From Mesocentrotus franciscanus (lineage: Eukaryota; Echinodermata; Echinoidea; Camarodonta; Strongylocentrotidae): a DNA stretch of 64,000 bases. The stretch's first letter is position 1; every line of letters starts with the position of its first letter. Positions 9,296-21,190 of this stretch are shown piece by piece. Position numbers and translations under genes: made by a program. The notes beneath the pieces were generated by a model. It was not told the DNA's origin. It saw only the letters and a list, made by a program, of their open reading frames with translations, and did no database searches. The stretch lies in assembly GCA_037976565.1 (NCBI GenBank), contig CP137680.1, positions 19,122,675 through 19,186,674 of the forward strand, written 5' to 3'.

Positions 9296-10726
9296 ACAAA
9301 AGTCATTTTGGTTTCAGGAAATTCCATTCCACTGATCTTGCTTTAGCACAGTTGACCGTGTCAAATGCCTGGGCTAATCAAAATAATGTATGTATGGACC
9401 TTAGCAAATCATTTCACACCCTTGACCACAGAATACTTACACGTAAACTTCATGACTATGGTATAAGAGGACTTCCTCTCCAGTGGTTTAATGATTATTT
9501 ACAAAACAGAAAGCAATATGTATCGTGTGAATATGTCGAAACTTACTCATAACCAATCTCATGTGCTGTCCTACAAGGATCTATTCTTCGTCCTTTGTTA
9601 TTCTTAATTTATGCTAATGATATTTAAAACACAACTAACTTTTTGCAAATGGTCACATGACTTGAATGTAAATTTGAGAGATTTAATTCAATGGCAGAAT
9701 AGATTTGAAATTATATATTGGGTAACGCTAGACACAAAGATTCGTGTAATTCAATTTATATTCGTCCACCGTCGTTTAGCGACGAATGATTATTTATATA
9801 AAATCGGTATACACAACTCTCCAGTCTGTAATTTCTGTAAAAAAGAACCACAAAGTTTATTGCATTTGTTTTGTACATGTTCTTTAATTCAACAATTTTG
9901 GTCTGATATAAATGCTTGGTTATTAAGAAAAAATGTATACACTCAAAAATGTTCATACCTAGATATTTGTTCTTATTTTGGCGAAAAAACTCACCATCTT
10001 ATAAATACAATTATATTTTATGCAAAATATTTTATTTATAAAACAAAGTATGATGAAAAAAATCTTTAATTTTTACGTTTTACAAAAGATTTTCTTCAAC
10101 ACGTAGAATATATAATTGCATTCAGAAAAGGAAAACAGAATACACACAAACAAAAGTGGAGACCTCTAATTTGATTTGATATTAAATTAATTCTTTTACA
10201 TGTTTATTTGTTTACTCTGAATTGTATTGTATTTGTTATGCAGATCGAATGTTATAATGAACGATTGTAAATATTTTTGATTTGAAGCAATAATAAAAAA
10301 ATTATAATAATAATAAAAAACTAACTTTTTGCAATACATCCTATTTGCCAATGATACTAATGTATTTTATTCTGATTCCAACTTTCATTCCGTTATTGAT
10401 ACCACGAATAATTAATTACCAAATATATCTGCATGGTTTAAATGCAACAAGTTATCATTACATTTGAAAAAGACAACTTTATTCATTTTCAGAATGTAAA
10501 GTCTGATGAACCTCCTATAGAAATTAAAGTGGGTGGTGTGGTTATTGAAAAGACTGAAAGTATTACATTTCTTGTAGTTATTATTAATGAAACTCTGAAA
10601 TGGAATGATCATGTTAAATATATTGCAGCAAGAATATCACGTAATGTAGGCATACTCTTTCCTTCTTTCAGAGTACATGTTACATACATGTTACAGTACA
10701 TATTAGTTAATAGTTAATAGTTAATA
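9277..10726 (+). mobile_element. 5'-truncated CR1/RTE-like LINE with nested insert
   Basis: RT signatures are seen: FGFRKFHST (about 9307), DLSKSFHTLDH, YGIRGLPLQWF, and after a stop CAVLQGSI.RPLLF. The element is interrupted at 9649-10320 by another retroelement, then resumes (TNFLQYILFANDT, KTESITFL, ISRNVGIL). Many stops and frameshifts are present. It joins directly to the TM2 exon of channel copy A. Confidence 0.7.
9649..10320 (+). mobile_element. Nested 5'-truncated L1/Tx1-type LINE end
   Basis: The ORF 9611-10069 ends in a zinc-ribbon block, FVHRRLATNDYL, CNFCKKEPQSLLHLFCTC, QQFW, typical of the C-terminus of L1/Tx1-type RTs. An A-rich tail follows (10290-10320). The target duplication CTAACTTTTTGCAA occurs at 9635-9648 and 10321-10334, exactly bridging the interrupted host LINE. 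Confidence 0.75.
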
Positions 10727-11419
10727 TGTATTATCATGTAAACCACTTATTATTGTCATGTCATTGTTATTCACTTGGTAATAACCGAGGCGGTAAAAAT
10801 TGACCTACACAATCCTTTTCTTACAACGCAACAAAAACTTCTCGTGTAGTAAGACTGATTTACTCAGTAGTTAAATAACATCTGCCCTTTTTTGTGTATC
10901 TCAGCATTTAAATAGAAGTAACCGTATACTGATTGTTTCTCTATCTATCACTCTCTATCTCTATCAATCAAGCATACGAATTAGAGACAAGACAAGACAA
11001 CTGAATGGTTGCGGTGAGATTTTGCTTGCTTATTTGTCGTGTTTGTATATTCTGGACTGTGCAAATGTAGAGTAATGAGAATGTAATATCTCTTGATTTA
11101 CTTGTGAGGACGTATGGAGTCAAGAACTTAATGTATTGATTGATTTTCATCAAACTCTTCCACAAAATCTGCAGTGCTCCTGTCTGCTATTTGTCTTGTA
11201 AGTCTCATGTGCCTCTTTTGGTGTTATGTGATATATAAATATACTCTGCCTCAGCTTTATGCAGTATAGACTTTACAGTGTCAGTGACTTTTCTTCAGTA
11301 TAATAGCGTCTTCAATTCATCAGTTGTACCATTGTTGAGATACCATTCACCATTCGACTTACAAAGAAATAATCCATTTGGACTTAACTTCTAATACCAC
11401 CTAAATACCCAACTCATCA

Positions 11420-12121
11420 ATGGCCGGGAACAAGAGGAAGGTGATAATAAAGGACCTACTGGAGGACGACGAATTCTTGTCTGCTGTCAATGCCCTGGTA
11501 TCGAAGGCAGTTGATGCCAAAATACACGAGATGAAGACTCTGATTGAGAAACAGAACGGCGACATCCATGATCTGCAATGTAGTCTTGAGGAGACAAAGT
11601 ACGACGCCAAACAGCTGAGGAAAGAACTTGAATCAAGTCAAAACACCATACGGAGACTCATGTCGGATCAAAACAACCAGGAGCAGTACTCCCGTAGAAA
11701 CTGCGTCAGGATCTACGGTGTGAAGGAGTCACCGAAGGAGAACACCGATGATGTTGTCTGCCAGATTGCGAAAGATCACCTTGCCATCGATCTGGACCCG
11801 GAAGCCATCGACCGGTGCCATCGGGTCGGCAAGCACAGGGAGCCCCTGAAGCCTAGCGGATCGGTCCCCTCACGACCGATAATAGTCAAGCTAACCAGCT
11901 ACAGATATCGGCAGATGCTGATCGCGAAGAGACGGGCACTGAAGAACGCTGGGATAGGAATTCAAGAAGACCTGACAGACCACAACAACAAACTGCTTTT
12001 CGAAGCCAGACATCATCCCAAAGTGGAAGCCGCCTGGTCCATGGACGGGCGAGTTTTTGTCATCGCTCGAGTACCAGGCGGCAGAACCCGAAGAAGATCA
12101 TCAGATGCAGAGAAGACCTAG
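11420..12121 (+). CDS. LINE ORF1 protein, coiled coil plus RRM-like
   Basis: This is an intact 233-residue ORF. Residues about 25-95 form a charged coiled coil (KTLIEKQNGDIHDLQ, LRKELESSQNTIRRL). Residues about 98-200 match the L1-ORF1-like RNA-binding fold (NCVRIYGVKES, IDRCHRVGKH, RPIIVKLTSYRYR, GIQEDLT), followed by a basic C-terminal tail. Such proteins bind the element's RNA and act as chaperones for target-primed reverse transcription. It lies 0.57 kb upstream of the broken ORF2. Codon usage is GC-richer than ORF2, which is AT-rich. Confidence 0.8.
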   Translation: MAGNKRKVIIKDLLEDDEFLSAVNALVSKAVDAKIHEMKTLIEKQNGDIHDLQCSLEETKYDAKQLRKELESSQNTIRRLMSDQNNQEQYSRRNCVRIYGVKESPKENTDDVVCQIAKDHLAIDLDPEAIDRCHRVGKHREPLKPSGSVPSRPIIVKLTSYRYRQMLIAKRRALKNAGIGIQEDLTDHNNKLLFEARHHPKVEAAWSMDGRVFVIARVPGGRTRRRSSDAEKT

Positions 12122-12695
12122 ACAGCTTGTGACTCTTAACCACTTCACCGCAATAATGTATGTAAAACATTCTCTCTAAACAATATGTATACATGGATGA
12201 TAAACAATGACATTTTTTTTGTTAAATGCATGTTACAAAATAACATTGAACTTTCAAATACTCTAAAGTTCACTTTTAAAAAAAAATGTAATTTCTTGTA
12301 ATTTCCTTGACAATGTTTTTGTGTTCGTTTACCATGTCTTATCAATATAATTCTACATACATTATTGTGCAAACTTTTTTTACCCGTGGTCATACATTAT
12401 GCAATTTTCTTGACTTGTCCCACTTGTATCTCTTGTATTCTTTAATTAGAACACATATTTATGATGTATATATATTCATCCTCATGTAACTCGTATTTTC
12501 TGTGTTTTTTGTGTGATCTGTATGTTTGTAACATGACACAGATTTTTGAAGGGTGCATCAGGAATATATGTTGGTCTCATTCCAATCTCAGCCATGAACA
12601 CCACTTACACGCCTGTTCGGCTTATAAGACTGCTTTTTGTATTGACACATTTCTAAGAACCATTATGTACAACATTACAATGACACTGTTTTTAT

Positions 12696-15669
12696 ATGAA
12701 TAATCCTCTTGAAGATATTGATCCTGACTTGCATGTTTATTACTTCTATACGGAATGTCCATGTTTTTTACCTTCAGAATTTAATTCTCATTCTCCATTT
12801 GATTCTAATTTAAGTCTGATTCATTTTAATGCTAGAAGCTTACAGAAAATTTTTGAAAATATATCACAATTCCTTTCAATGTTACATCATTCTTTTGATT
12901 TTATAGCTATCTCAGAAAGTAACATGGATAAATGGTCCCCCTTTAATCCCCTTTTCTCTCGATGGTTATACAATGTTAAATGCTGATAGGTCACATGGAC
13001 GCGGTGGTGGTGTGGCTCTATTTGTTAAAACTGGTGTTATATATAATCTAAGAACCGATATTGTTGTAACTTCAGATAGTGATATGAATTGTGAATACTT
13101 ATTTATCGACTTCGTAGATCAGTTTCAGAAAAGAAAATACAGTTGGTGTAATGTACCGGAAACCTGGCTCAAGTGTGACACATTTCTTCGATTTTTATAA
13201 TGACATTGTACGCAAATTAACAAGTGAACATAGATACATTTATATAACTGGTGATTTCAATATTGATCTTTTTAAAGATGAAAATTATGTGAATAAATTT
13301 CTTAGTATTAATTCTTTGTTTGGTATATTACCTGTTATACGAACTGCAACTCGAATTACCTTCAATAGTGCTACTTTAATAGACAATATATTTACCAATG
13401 TTATTGATTCAAGTGTTCATTGCGGTACTTTTTGTATTGATATTACTGATCATCTACCAATATTTATTATTTTGAAAGGTCTTAATTCGTCACGTAATGA
13501 ATCAAGTGAATACTTAATGCGTAATTTCTCACATGAACAAATACAGTATTTTCAAAGAGATCTTATTAAGGAGTATTGGTCTTATGTTTACAGTTGTGAT
13601 AATTCAGAAGAAGCCTACACTTTGTTCATAGATCGGTTTATTATTCTATTTAATAGACAATTTCCTTTGGTTAAGAAGAAATGTAATAAACGTATTCGTA
13701 AGCCCTGGATTAATAAATATATTTTGCGTTCCATAAATAAGAACAATCATTTATATAAACAGTTTATTAATAATAAGAATTTGATAAATGAGAAAAGGTA
13801 TAAGAAACAAAGGAATAAAGTCAATAATTTGATAAAGAATGCTAAGAAAAAGTACTTTTGTAATAAATTGAATCAATGTAAGTATAATGCAAAAAAACGT
13901 GGAATGTTATTAATTCATTGTTAAATAAGCCCAAACATTCTCTACCACATTATTTTATATGTGATGGTAAACGTATTGATGACGGTGAATGTATAGCTAC
14001 CGAATTTAATTCATATTTTGTTAATTGTTATAAGAAAGCAGCTCAAACGCTATCAGCGTCTACTCCTGGTACCATGTTTAATCAATATCTTCATGAATAT
14101 TTTCCTAACTCTATGTTTTTATTCCAATTTCTGTACATGAACTTATACAAGTCTCTAAGTCATTAAAGATTAGTAACGCATGTGGTTATGATAATTTGAG
14201 TAATAGTTCACTGAAACAAGTAATATATTATATTGTTGATCCTTTGGTTCATATTTTTAATATTTCCTTAAGATCAGGTATTGTATCAGATAAATTAAAA
14301 ATTGCTAAAATTACCCCTGTATATAAGAAGAATGACCCACATACATTCAATAATTATAGACCAATTTCAGTTTTACCCAGTATATCTAAATTGCTTGAAA
14401 AGTGCATATATAGTCGACTATATTCATTTTGTTTGACAAATAATATTCTTATTGATTCACAGTATGGATTCAGAAAAAATCATTCTACTTCTCACGCTCT
14501 TATTGAATTACAAGATAAAGTTCTTTCTGCAATCAATAATAAATTTGCTATAGGGGTATTTATGGACCTATCAAAGGCTTTTGACATAGTTAATCATAAA
14601 ATATTATTATCAAAATTACAATATTATGGAATTAGAGGAGTGCCCCTACAATGATTTAAAAGTTATCTTGATAATAGGGTCAAATATGTAATATATAACA
14701 ATAATCGTTCAGATGTATCTTGTACGACTTACGGTGTACCCCAAGGGTCAATCCTTGGCCCCCTATTATTGTTGCTATACATAAATGACATTAAGAAAGC
14801 TTCGGATAAATTTGAATATATTATGTATGCAGATGATACTACTTTAATTTATACGCAGCCAAATATTGTTGATTTAGAAAGTAATGTCAACGATGAATTA
14901 GAAAAGACTTCTTTATGGTTTAAATCAAATAGACTATTGATAAACCTTAGTAAAACAAATTATGTTACATTCCATAATAAGACTTGTAAAATAGCCAATA
15001 CACTAAGTGGTCTCTCTCTTTCCAAATTGATAATATTCCGTTACTTAAGATTGATACTGTTAATTTTCTTGGTGTCCTTATAAGTAATAATATGCATTGG
15101 GATACACACATAGATAATTTAATAGGTAAAGTTTCTAAATGTATTTGTATACTCTATAGATTGAAAGATACAATTCCTGCATCCTCTTTGATATTATTAT
15201 ATAATGCATTTATGATGTTACATTTAAATTATTGTATTGTGGTATGGGGTAATAGTAATCACACAAAATTGGACAAATTATTTAAACTACAAAAGAAAGC
15301 CCTTAGGATATGCTTAGGCTGTCATTATCGTACTCACTCTGCCCCATTGTTTATGAAATTGAAAACACTGAATATATTTGACTTGTATTTTTATTCAATT
15401 GCCCTGCTTGGATTCTTTTATTTTCAAAATGAACTACCGCCAAATATTTCGAATATGTTCACTTTGAATAACGATGTTCATAATTATAATACCCGTTGGC
15501 TAGACTCTTTTCATTTTTGGCCAGTAAAGACAAATATATATTTAAAATCTGTAAGAAACAATTTTCCTGTTATTTGGAACTTTATTCCTCCTGAAATATC
15601 CTCATGCAAGTAAGTCTTTAACACTATTTAAAGAAACTTGAAGCAGCATCTTATATCTAAATATAAATG
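12696..15669 (+). pseudogene. LINE ORF2: EEP endonuclease and reverse transcriptase, frameshifted
   Basis: The endonuclease part (about 12790-13480) shows HFNARSLQ, GRGGGVALFVK, ITGDFNIDL and DITDHLPIF. The RT part (about 14280-15080) shows [52 protein letters not shown] and MYADDTTL (YADD at about 14826). The C-terminal part (15092-15613) has VWGNSNHTKLDKLFKLQKKA. At least five frame breaks and a TGA at 14652-14654 prevent translation as one protein, though every catalytic motif is still readable. Confidence 0.85.
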
Positions 15670-16051
15670 ATTCTAGTAATTATATTATACAACATTACCT
15701 ATAACTGTTTTCAAACTTATGATTTTGTAATGATTATTTCCATTTGTATTACCTCCCATGAACGATGTCCCTGTCATGTTTTGTCATGTATGTTTCTTTT
15801 TTAGTTTTGTCTGTATATGTAAATCTCTTAATTACTGTTTGGGGAACTATGCCTCCACAAGGCCATTTGGCCTTTTTTTTAGCTCTCTATTTTCATTTTC
15901 TTATATATTGCATATGCTTATTTATATTGTATAAGTATTGTTTTTATTGAAAATGGAAATGAATAAAACGAATTGAATCGAATTGAATTGAATCTCTCAC
16001 TCTCTCTCTGTCTCCTGAAGCAAGTCAGTTTTAGTCAGTTTTTGTCATTTA

Positions 16052-16430
16052 TTGCCCTTAAATTCCTGTGTTGTTGTTTTTTTGCCTGTTTATATTATCA
16101 TATTTTGCTGTCGCTGTTATCATAAGTTGAAGAGCTGCATATACTTCAAGCGTGCACGCTCACGCTACAGCTCTTTTGCATTTGCTATGCCAATGTTCCC
16201 AACATTTTGTTTCATATATTGTGTTATTCGATGTGTTTTAAAAAAATATTACCATTATGTACAAAATGTTCATGTTGTTACTGATTATTATTGTATGAAT
16301 AATGCAGAAATCAATAAATCAAATCAGATTCATTTTTATTTGACCCAGAATTCTACGAAAGATAGTATCAATATAAACAAACTAAAATATAACATATTGG
16401 CGGTAATCCCTGGACTTTAATCACAAAGCG
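16052..16430. other. Unassigned AT-rich stretch
   Basis: One frame is open for 122 codons (16052-16420), but composition is biased to Y, C, F and I with no motif. I see no gene here. Confidence 0.4.
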
Positions 16431-17275
16431 TTGGTCCAGCGATAGCCATTGAAGGGGCATTGACACAGCTAGGATACAGAAAATATGCTCCATAATATTG
16501 TTACTGTGCATCTTCAAAATGTAGACCTCAAAAGCCACCCGAAGAATGGGAGAGAAGGAGAAATACAGAGACAGACACAGATGGAGAGAGAGAGAGGAGA
16601 AAAAATTATGATTTTTCAGATGTGATATTCGTAATTCTTTTAATATTTCTGTCTTTCAATTTTGCGAAGGTCTGTTTGTATCCATATACATGAAAATTAA
16701 AAGTTCAGCACTAATATTAAATAAAAACGTGTGACTTTGTCTTTTGAAAGATGGTTGAGACAAGATTGAAAAGGGGACTATATACTAGACTTCCTTCTGA
16801 TACGCGAGAGAGAGAGAGAGCGAGATTGAGAGAGACAGAGAGAGAGACAGAAACAGAGAGAAAGAGAGAGAGAGAGAGAGAAAGAGAGAGGGGGAGGAGT
16901 GGGATGGGGGGCGAGTTGAGATTTCCCATCGAGTTTAGAAATAGAAGGCGGAATAGAAGATCGAGAAGGGCTACCGAGGACCATAGAGGGCTATTGAAAA
17001 ATGTCTTTGTATGGAGAAGTTTTATATCATAAGTTTATACATTATTGAGAGTGTTGCTTATCGAGCTAGGGATATTTATTTTTGTTATTATTTTTTTATT
17101 ATTGATGAAATTGGACACTTAATGCATTAAACCTACTTTAAAAAACTCTTCATTTTTACGATGCACTGAATTTTTTACTCTTCAGATTTTTTATTATTCT
17201 ATTGTTTTGGCGGGGAGGGGGAGTACCATGGGGTTCAAGAAATTAGTAGAAGAGCATGTACCCCCAGGTTCAAGT
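16431..17275 (+). repeat. Module also present inverted at 63393-64000
   Basis: AGCGATAGCCATTGAAGGGG (16438), the GA-rich tract (16806-16890), AAGGGCTACCGAGGACCATA and TAGTAGAAGAGCATGTACCC recur in the reverse orientation from 64000 down to 63393. ORFs here are products of the GA tract. The module lies just upstream of channel fragment C. Confidence 0.7.
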
Positions 17276-17339
17276 CCCCCTAGTTTTCAGACCCATATTA
17301 ATTTTGAGATTTATTCTATCTCCAAATGTGTAAACTGAA

Positions 17340-18537
17340 TATTTTAAAACATGTATTTTAACGTTCTTTCTGGAAGCTGTACTATATGAAGGACAAATTG
17401 CACCCATACCGTCAGAAATAAATTGGATTACTACATTAAATTATTAATGGAATCTATAATATGATAACGATACGTTTACGAGAGTCGCTCGAATATAAAA
17501 GAATTGCAAAGCTGTTCAGACTCTTTTGGTCTGCATGAATATTTAAAATGCAATAATATTGAATGCCATTAAAGGCGATTAATGTCATTCATTTTTTAGT
17601 AAGTGTACTGACAACTCTCCGAAATGGAGAGGATGGATTGTATAGCCATATAGATCCTATATTAGAAAAGGATATCCTATTTGCTGTGGTAGCGGTTCAT
17701 CTATTATCCTCTGTCGACTTTTCTTGAATTTCTTTAAGGTTTAATGTAAAAACTCATCTGCTGATTTTTTACAATTAATAACATGAATAGATCTACGCCC
17801 GTGCCAAAAAAGGACATCATTTAGTCAACTTGCTATTGATTTGTGTTGGAAAGCTATGTTACCAATCAGAGGTAATTTTCATTATTCTTTACTATAGGAA
17901 CTCACGAAAAAACATGTACTTCATCTTATACATACATTGACAAAGAAATTCATTAAAACCCCTCCCCCTCCCCAGTTTGAAAAAAAAACCCTAGTTCGAT
18001 GTGTTTGTATAGATCAGAGGCAATTTTCATTTCTTTCATAGAGTCATTAGTGTAAAAGAAAAAGGGAAATGGGCATTCACACGTATCACTGACTATTTCA
18101 TTAACGAAATTACCTTACTCCAGAGTCGATATAGATCGATGGCTTCCTGATCTCACATTTTCTATATGAGCGTGTATGTCAAAAACGAGAGAGAGAGAGA
18201 GAGATATTTTCATTATTGCACGTCTCTGCGTTATTATTTATCATTATTCATTTTTTAAAAATTATTATGTATGTATTTATTATAACAAATCAATCACAAT
18301 CACATTATTTACAGATAATTATAAGAATTACAGCGCAAAATATAAAAATAATAAGAAAGGGGGTCACACTCAAAAAAGGGGGAAAAGATTTTTTAATTTT
18401 TTTTTTTAAAGGCAGCATAAAAATCTTCAAACCATGTATACAAAAATAATGATCACTATTATTTTCTTTTGAATAGGAGAAACATCGCAGAGGTCGAGAT
18501 TTACTTTGCCGATATGAACGAGCATCATACCAAGAGC
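17340..18537 (+). pseudogene. DEG/ENaC fragment C: intron 6 plus truncated exon 7
   Basis: From 17340 to 17670 and from about 18170 the sequence matches intron 6 of copies A and B. The acceptor GAATAG (18471-18476) is followed by 61 nt of exon 7 coding NIAEVEIYFADMNEHHTKS. Homology then stops abruptly at 18537 and TAG follows. It shares AAC (N) with copy B where A has AAA, so it is closer to B. Nothing downstream of this exon follows. Confidence 0.75.
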
Positions 18538-18714
18538 TAGACCGAAAATTTCTGTCTCTTTCGTTCGTTAGCCTCTGATTTGGGTAGGGTCGGCTCCTCT
18601 CTTTAGAGACCAAACTTTTGGACTAAAATTTAGCGGATTCATATCCGATGCATTTATTTTTGAAAATTAGGTCTACGCTAATATACATCGGTTCCACTTA
18701 CCAGATTGACTGCA

Positions 18715-18870
18715 TGATGCATTTAAGGGTCTTTTCCCGGTTTTTCTCGTCGAAATTGAAGTCCGCTCCGTGTTGAAATTGTTACTGTGCATGCGCTGCA
18801 AAAATTTCAACACGGAGCGGAGTTCAATTTCGACGAAGAAAACCGGGAAAAAAGACCCTTAAATGCATCA
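18715..18870. repeat. Long foldback (inverted repeat) element
   Basis: The left arm begins TGATGCATTTAAGGGTCTTT and runs through CCGCTCCGTGTTGAAATT. The right arm is its reverse complement, ending at 18870 (AAATGCATCA). Arms are about 65 bp with a loop of about 22 bp (GTTACTGTGCATGCGCTGCA). A stable hairpin is expected. It is probably a MITE. Confidence 0.8.
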
Positions 18871-19053
18871 TACAGTAAATCTTGGTAAAAATTATGGTAA
18901 TATCATTAACGTAATTATTATGTAAGGGAGTTTAGAGACCAAGCAAGAAAATTGATATTAGATTGATGGCAGTAAAGAACCTATTATTGCTTGATTTAGG
19001 ATAAATAATTATTCACTATGATGTTGTATTTGGTTGAAACTTGCTGAGGGACG

Positions 19054-19088
<35 letters not shown>
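19054..19088. repeat. (AAT)n microsatellite
   Basis: There are about eleven ATA triplets in a row, probably the tail of a minus-strand retroelement beginning at 19089. Confidence 0.85.
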
Positions 19089-19089
<1 letters not shown>

Positions 19090-19226
19090 GTATTTATTCA
19101 ATAATCATCATCGCAGCTCGAGAGCTGAATTACAAATGATTTTAAAATAACAAGTGCATGAACTTAATTATTTACAAATGGCGTAAAACATAAACAAAAA
19201 TATTTCTTCATAATAATAATAGGAAT

Positions 19227-19440
19227 AGTTTCAGTTTCAGTTTATTTCATATTTCACATGTTGTATAATACATCGTTACATTTGGCATGTTACATTTTTG
19301 TTGCCATTTTCTTTTGGTATTTATACAAGCGAAGAGAACAATACATAAGACTAAGTTCAATAAAAGGAGAAATATGATGGAGCCTTAAGAGAAAGCAATG
19401 CTTGTAGGTCATAGGCTCCGGAAGTAGGAGTAGGAATAGG
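19227..19440 (-). mobile_element. LINE 3'-tail fragment, minus
   Basis: On the minus strand the tail ends with repeated CTGAAA (19228-19240). Upstream it carries the hairpin GGAGCCTA...AAGGCTCC (19379-19419) around ACAAGCATTGCTT. That loop motif recurs in the tails at 26.2, 29.7 and 42.3 kb. No coding sequence remains. A second similar tail may start near 19484. Confidence 0.55.
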
Positions 19441-20280
19441 AATACTCCGACCTTTTTCGGATTTGGCTGTTGGCTTAGTTTAGTTTCATTTTCAGTTTAG
19501 TTTTTTTTATTGCACATGAAAAAAAAAAATACATTAACATAGCATATCAACACAATTGATATTACACTCAATAATTTCGAAATTACATGTGACAAAAAGA
19601 AACTGAATAAAAAGCATATACATGTAGCTTGTAGAGTTTAAGTTCCTCAAAATCATTTTGACACAGTGTCATTCATAATCAGGTAGAAGTATAATAATTA
19701 TTTTTAAAAGGAGAAGAAAAAAAGAAAGTACAAAGTATAGCAAAGTATACAGACAAAAACAATGAAATGATATGGATGATCGATGTAAGAAAAAGATAAA
19801 TAGGAAGAGAAAGTAAAGAATGGGAGTCAGAAGAAGAATGAGAAGATAGAAGAGGAAGTTTTTGAATGGAATGTTCAAGGTCAGGAGTCACAGTCGGGAA
19901 AAATAGAATAGTAGTGCATTACACGTACGAGTTCAATAATAACAATTTAATATGTTTTTTATTGAAGCCGCCACAGTTTTTAAGCTGTTTGAGATTTGGA
20001 TCAATGGTTGCGTTTATCGACCAAATTTTTGCCTAAACGCAAAGCCTTTTTCAAACGTCTTTAGATATGGGCATATTGTAACGCCGAAAAAGTGCGTTTT
20101 GAATGTGACATACAGCCAGAATCACGTTTCTGAGACACGATAAACGCAAAGCTGTTTTGAACCCTACATACAAATCGGACGTTCCCATATAGCTATATGG
20201 ACCTTCCCAGGCTAATCTGCTTCCCGAGTCAAACGGCGCAAAGCAGCTGCGCAGAGACAAGGCCTTTATTTTGAATCGTG
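19441..20280. other. Repeat-like stretch with GCGTTTATCG inverted motif
   Basis: TTGCGTTTATCGACC (about 20006) and CGATAAACGCAAAGC (about 20138) are inverted. AAACGCAAAGC recurs. It is probably a degraded DNA element; no gene was seen. Confidence 0.35.
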
Positions 20281-20284
20281 ACTG

Positions 20285-20660
20285 TTTAGGACAGACATGT
20301 ATCGATCGTCAAGCGGTTGAGTTGTTGATCGAGTTGATCGGGAACCAATCGTGTAGAATTGTGTATAAATCGAGATGACCGGGTAGTGGTCGGCGGAAAA
20401 AATCCACCCCGACCAAACTATAGACCTCTATACGATCGATTACCGATCATCTCGACCTCTACTCGACCAATACACGATCGCTGTACGATCGCTTGCCTTC
20501 GACCCCTACACGATATTTTTTGACATGCCAAAAATTGTCGTGTAGGAAGCCAGATCGATACCGATCAAGGTAGACCGACCCCGATCGCCCTTGCCGACCG
20601 AGCCCGACCAGGCCAAAATAGCTTGATCGGGCTTGGTCGGGTTGGTTTGATCGGCAGTGG
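20285..20660. repeat. Cluster of CGATC / GATCG motifs
   Basis: The pentamer CGATC or its complement occurs well over fifteen times in 375 bp, mixed with GACCGA and TACACGAT. The motif density and both-strand arrangement resemble subterminal transposase-binding repeats. No element ends were found. Confidence 0.5.
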
Positions 20661-20673
20661 GAACCCACCATTT

Positions 20674-20730
20674 AGTTAGACGCGACTTAGACACGACCTC
20701 GCGTTTAAGTCGTGTCTAACTAAACAGTAG
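20674..20730. repeat. Hairpin around TTAGTTAGAC / GTCTAACTAA
   Basis: TTTAGTTAGACGCGACTTAG pairs with TTAAGTCGTGTCTAACTAAA at a short distance, giving arms of about 20 bp with a few mismatches. It could be one end of the element containing the neighbouring GATCG cluster. Confidence 0.5.
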
Positions 20731-20769
20731 TTTAACTTTAGTCATGGCTAAGTTAGAAACGACTTCAGA

Positions 20770-21190
20770 ATACGGGCCATTGAGTACAGACGGCACAAGT
20801 AAAAACGCGCGCGCACGCGTCCGGGTGCGCAAATTTTGTAAATGTTTTAAAAGGGTTGAAACGTGAAGTAAATTGGTCCGATAAGCATTTTGACAAATTT
20901 TAAATGTTGACACACGCGCATGCGTCCGCCCTGACCCATGCACGGACATGGGTGTGACCAAAAGTAAACTTATGACGTCAAGTTTATGCATATCAAATAT
21001 AATTCAGAAATGACAATGTATGACAAAAATATGGTCAATAATAGACATTAACGAAATGGCGCCTGATTGACGTCAGGCATCGGTAATAAATAGAATCTCT
21101 TCGTCAGGATCAATAATCATGCATATGTCACATGTAATAACAATTTCATTGCCATTAACCATGTCATTCATGAGATATGAAGCGAACAAA
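20770..21190. repeat. Repeat related to 7560-8050
   Basis: AACGCGCGCGCACGCGTCCG, TTTTGACAAATTTTAAATG and AAATGGCGCCTGATTGACGT have counterparts at 7681-7702, 7700-7780 and 7922-7945. It is a second, diverged member of the repeat inside the nested element of copy A. Confidence 0.55.

Larger units (their letters stand above)
10975..15993 (+). mobile_element. Near-complete CR1-like LINE
   Basis: The order is a 5' UTR of about 440 bp, ORF1 (11420-12121), a 570-bp spacer, ORF2 (12696 to about 15669, broken), and a 3' UTR with AAGGCCATTTGGCCTT (15858-15873). It ends in a GAATTGAATCGAATTGAATT-type tail (15968-15990). The GAATT tail is shared with elements ending near 26393 and 29783. The 5' limit is approximate; no clear target duplication was found. 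Confidence 0.75.

Noticed and set aside
16717..17032. Arg/Glu and Ser/Leu-rich frames on both strands
   Set aside because: Products of the GA-rich tract; the same happens at 63497-63712.
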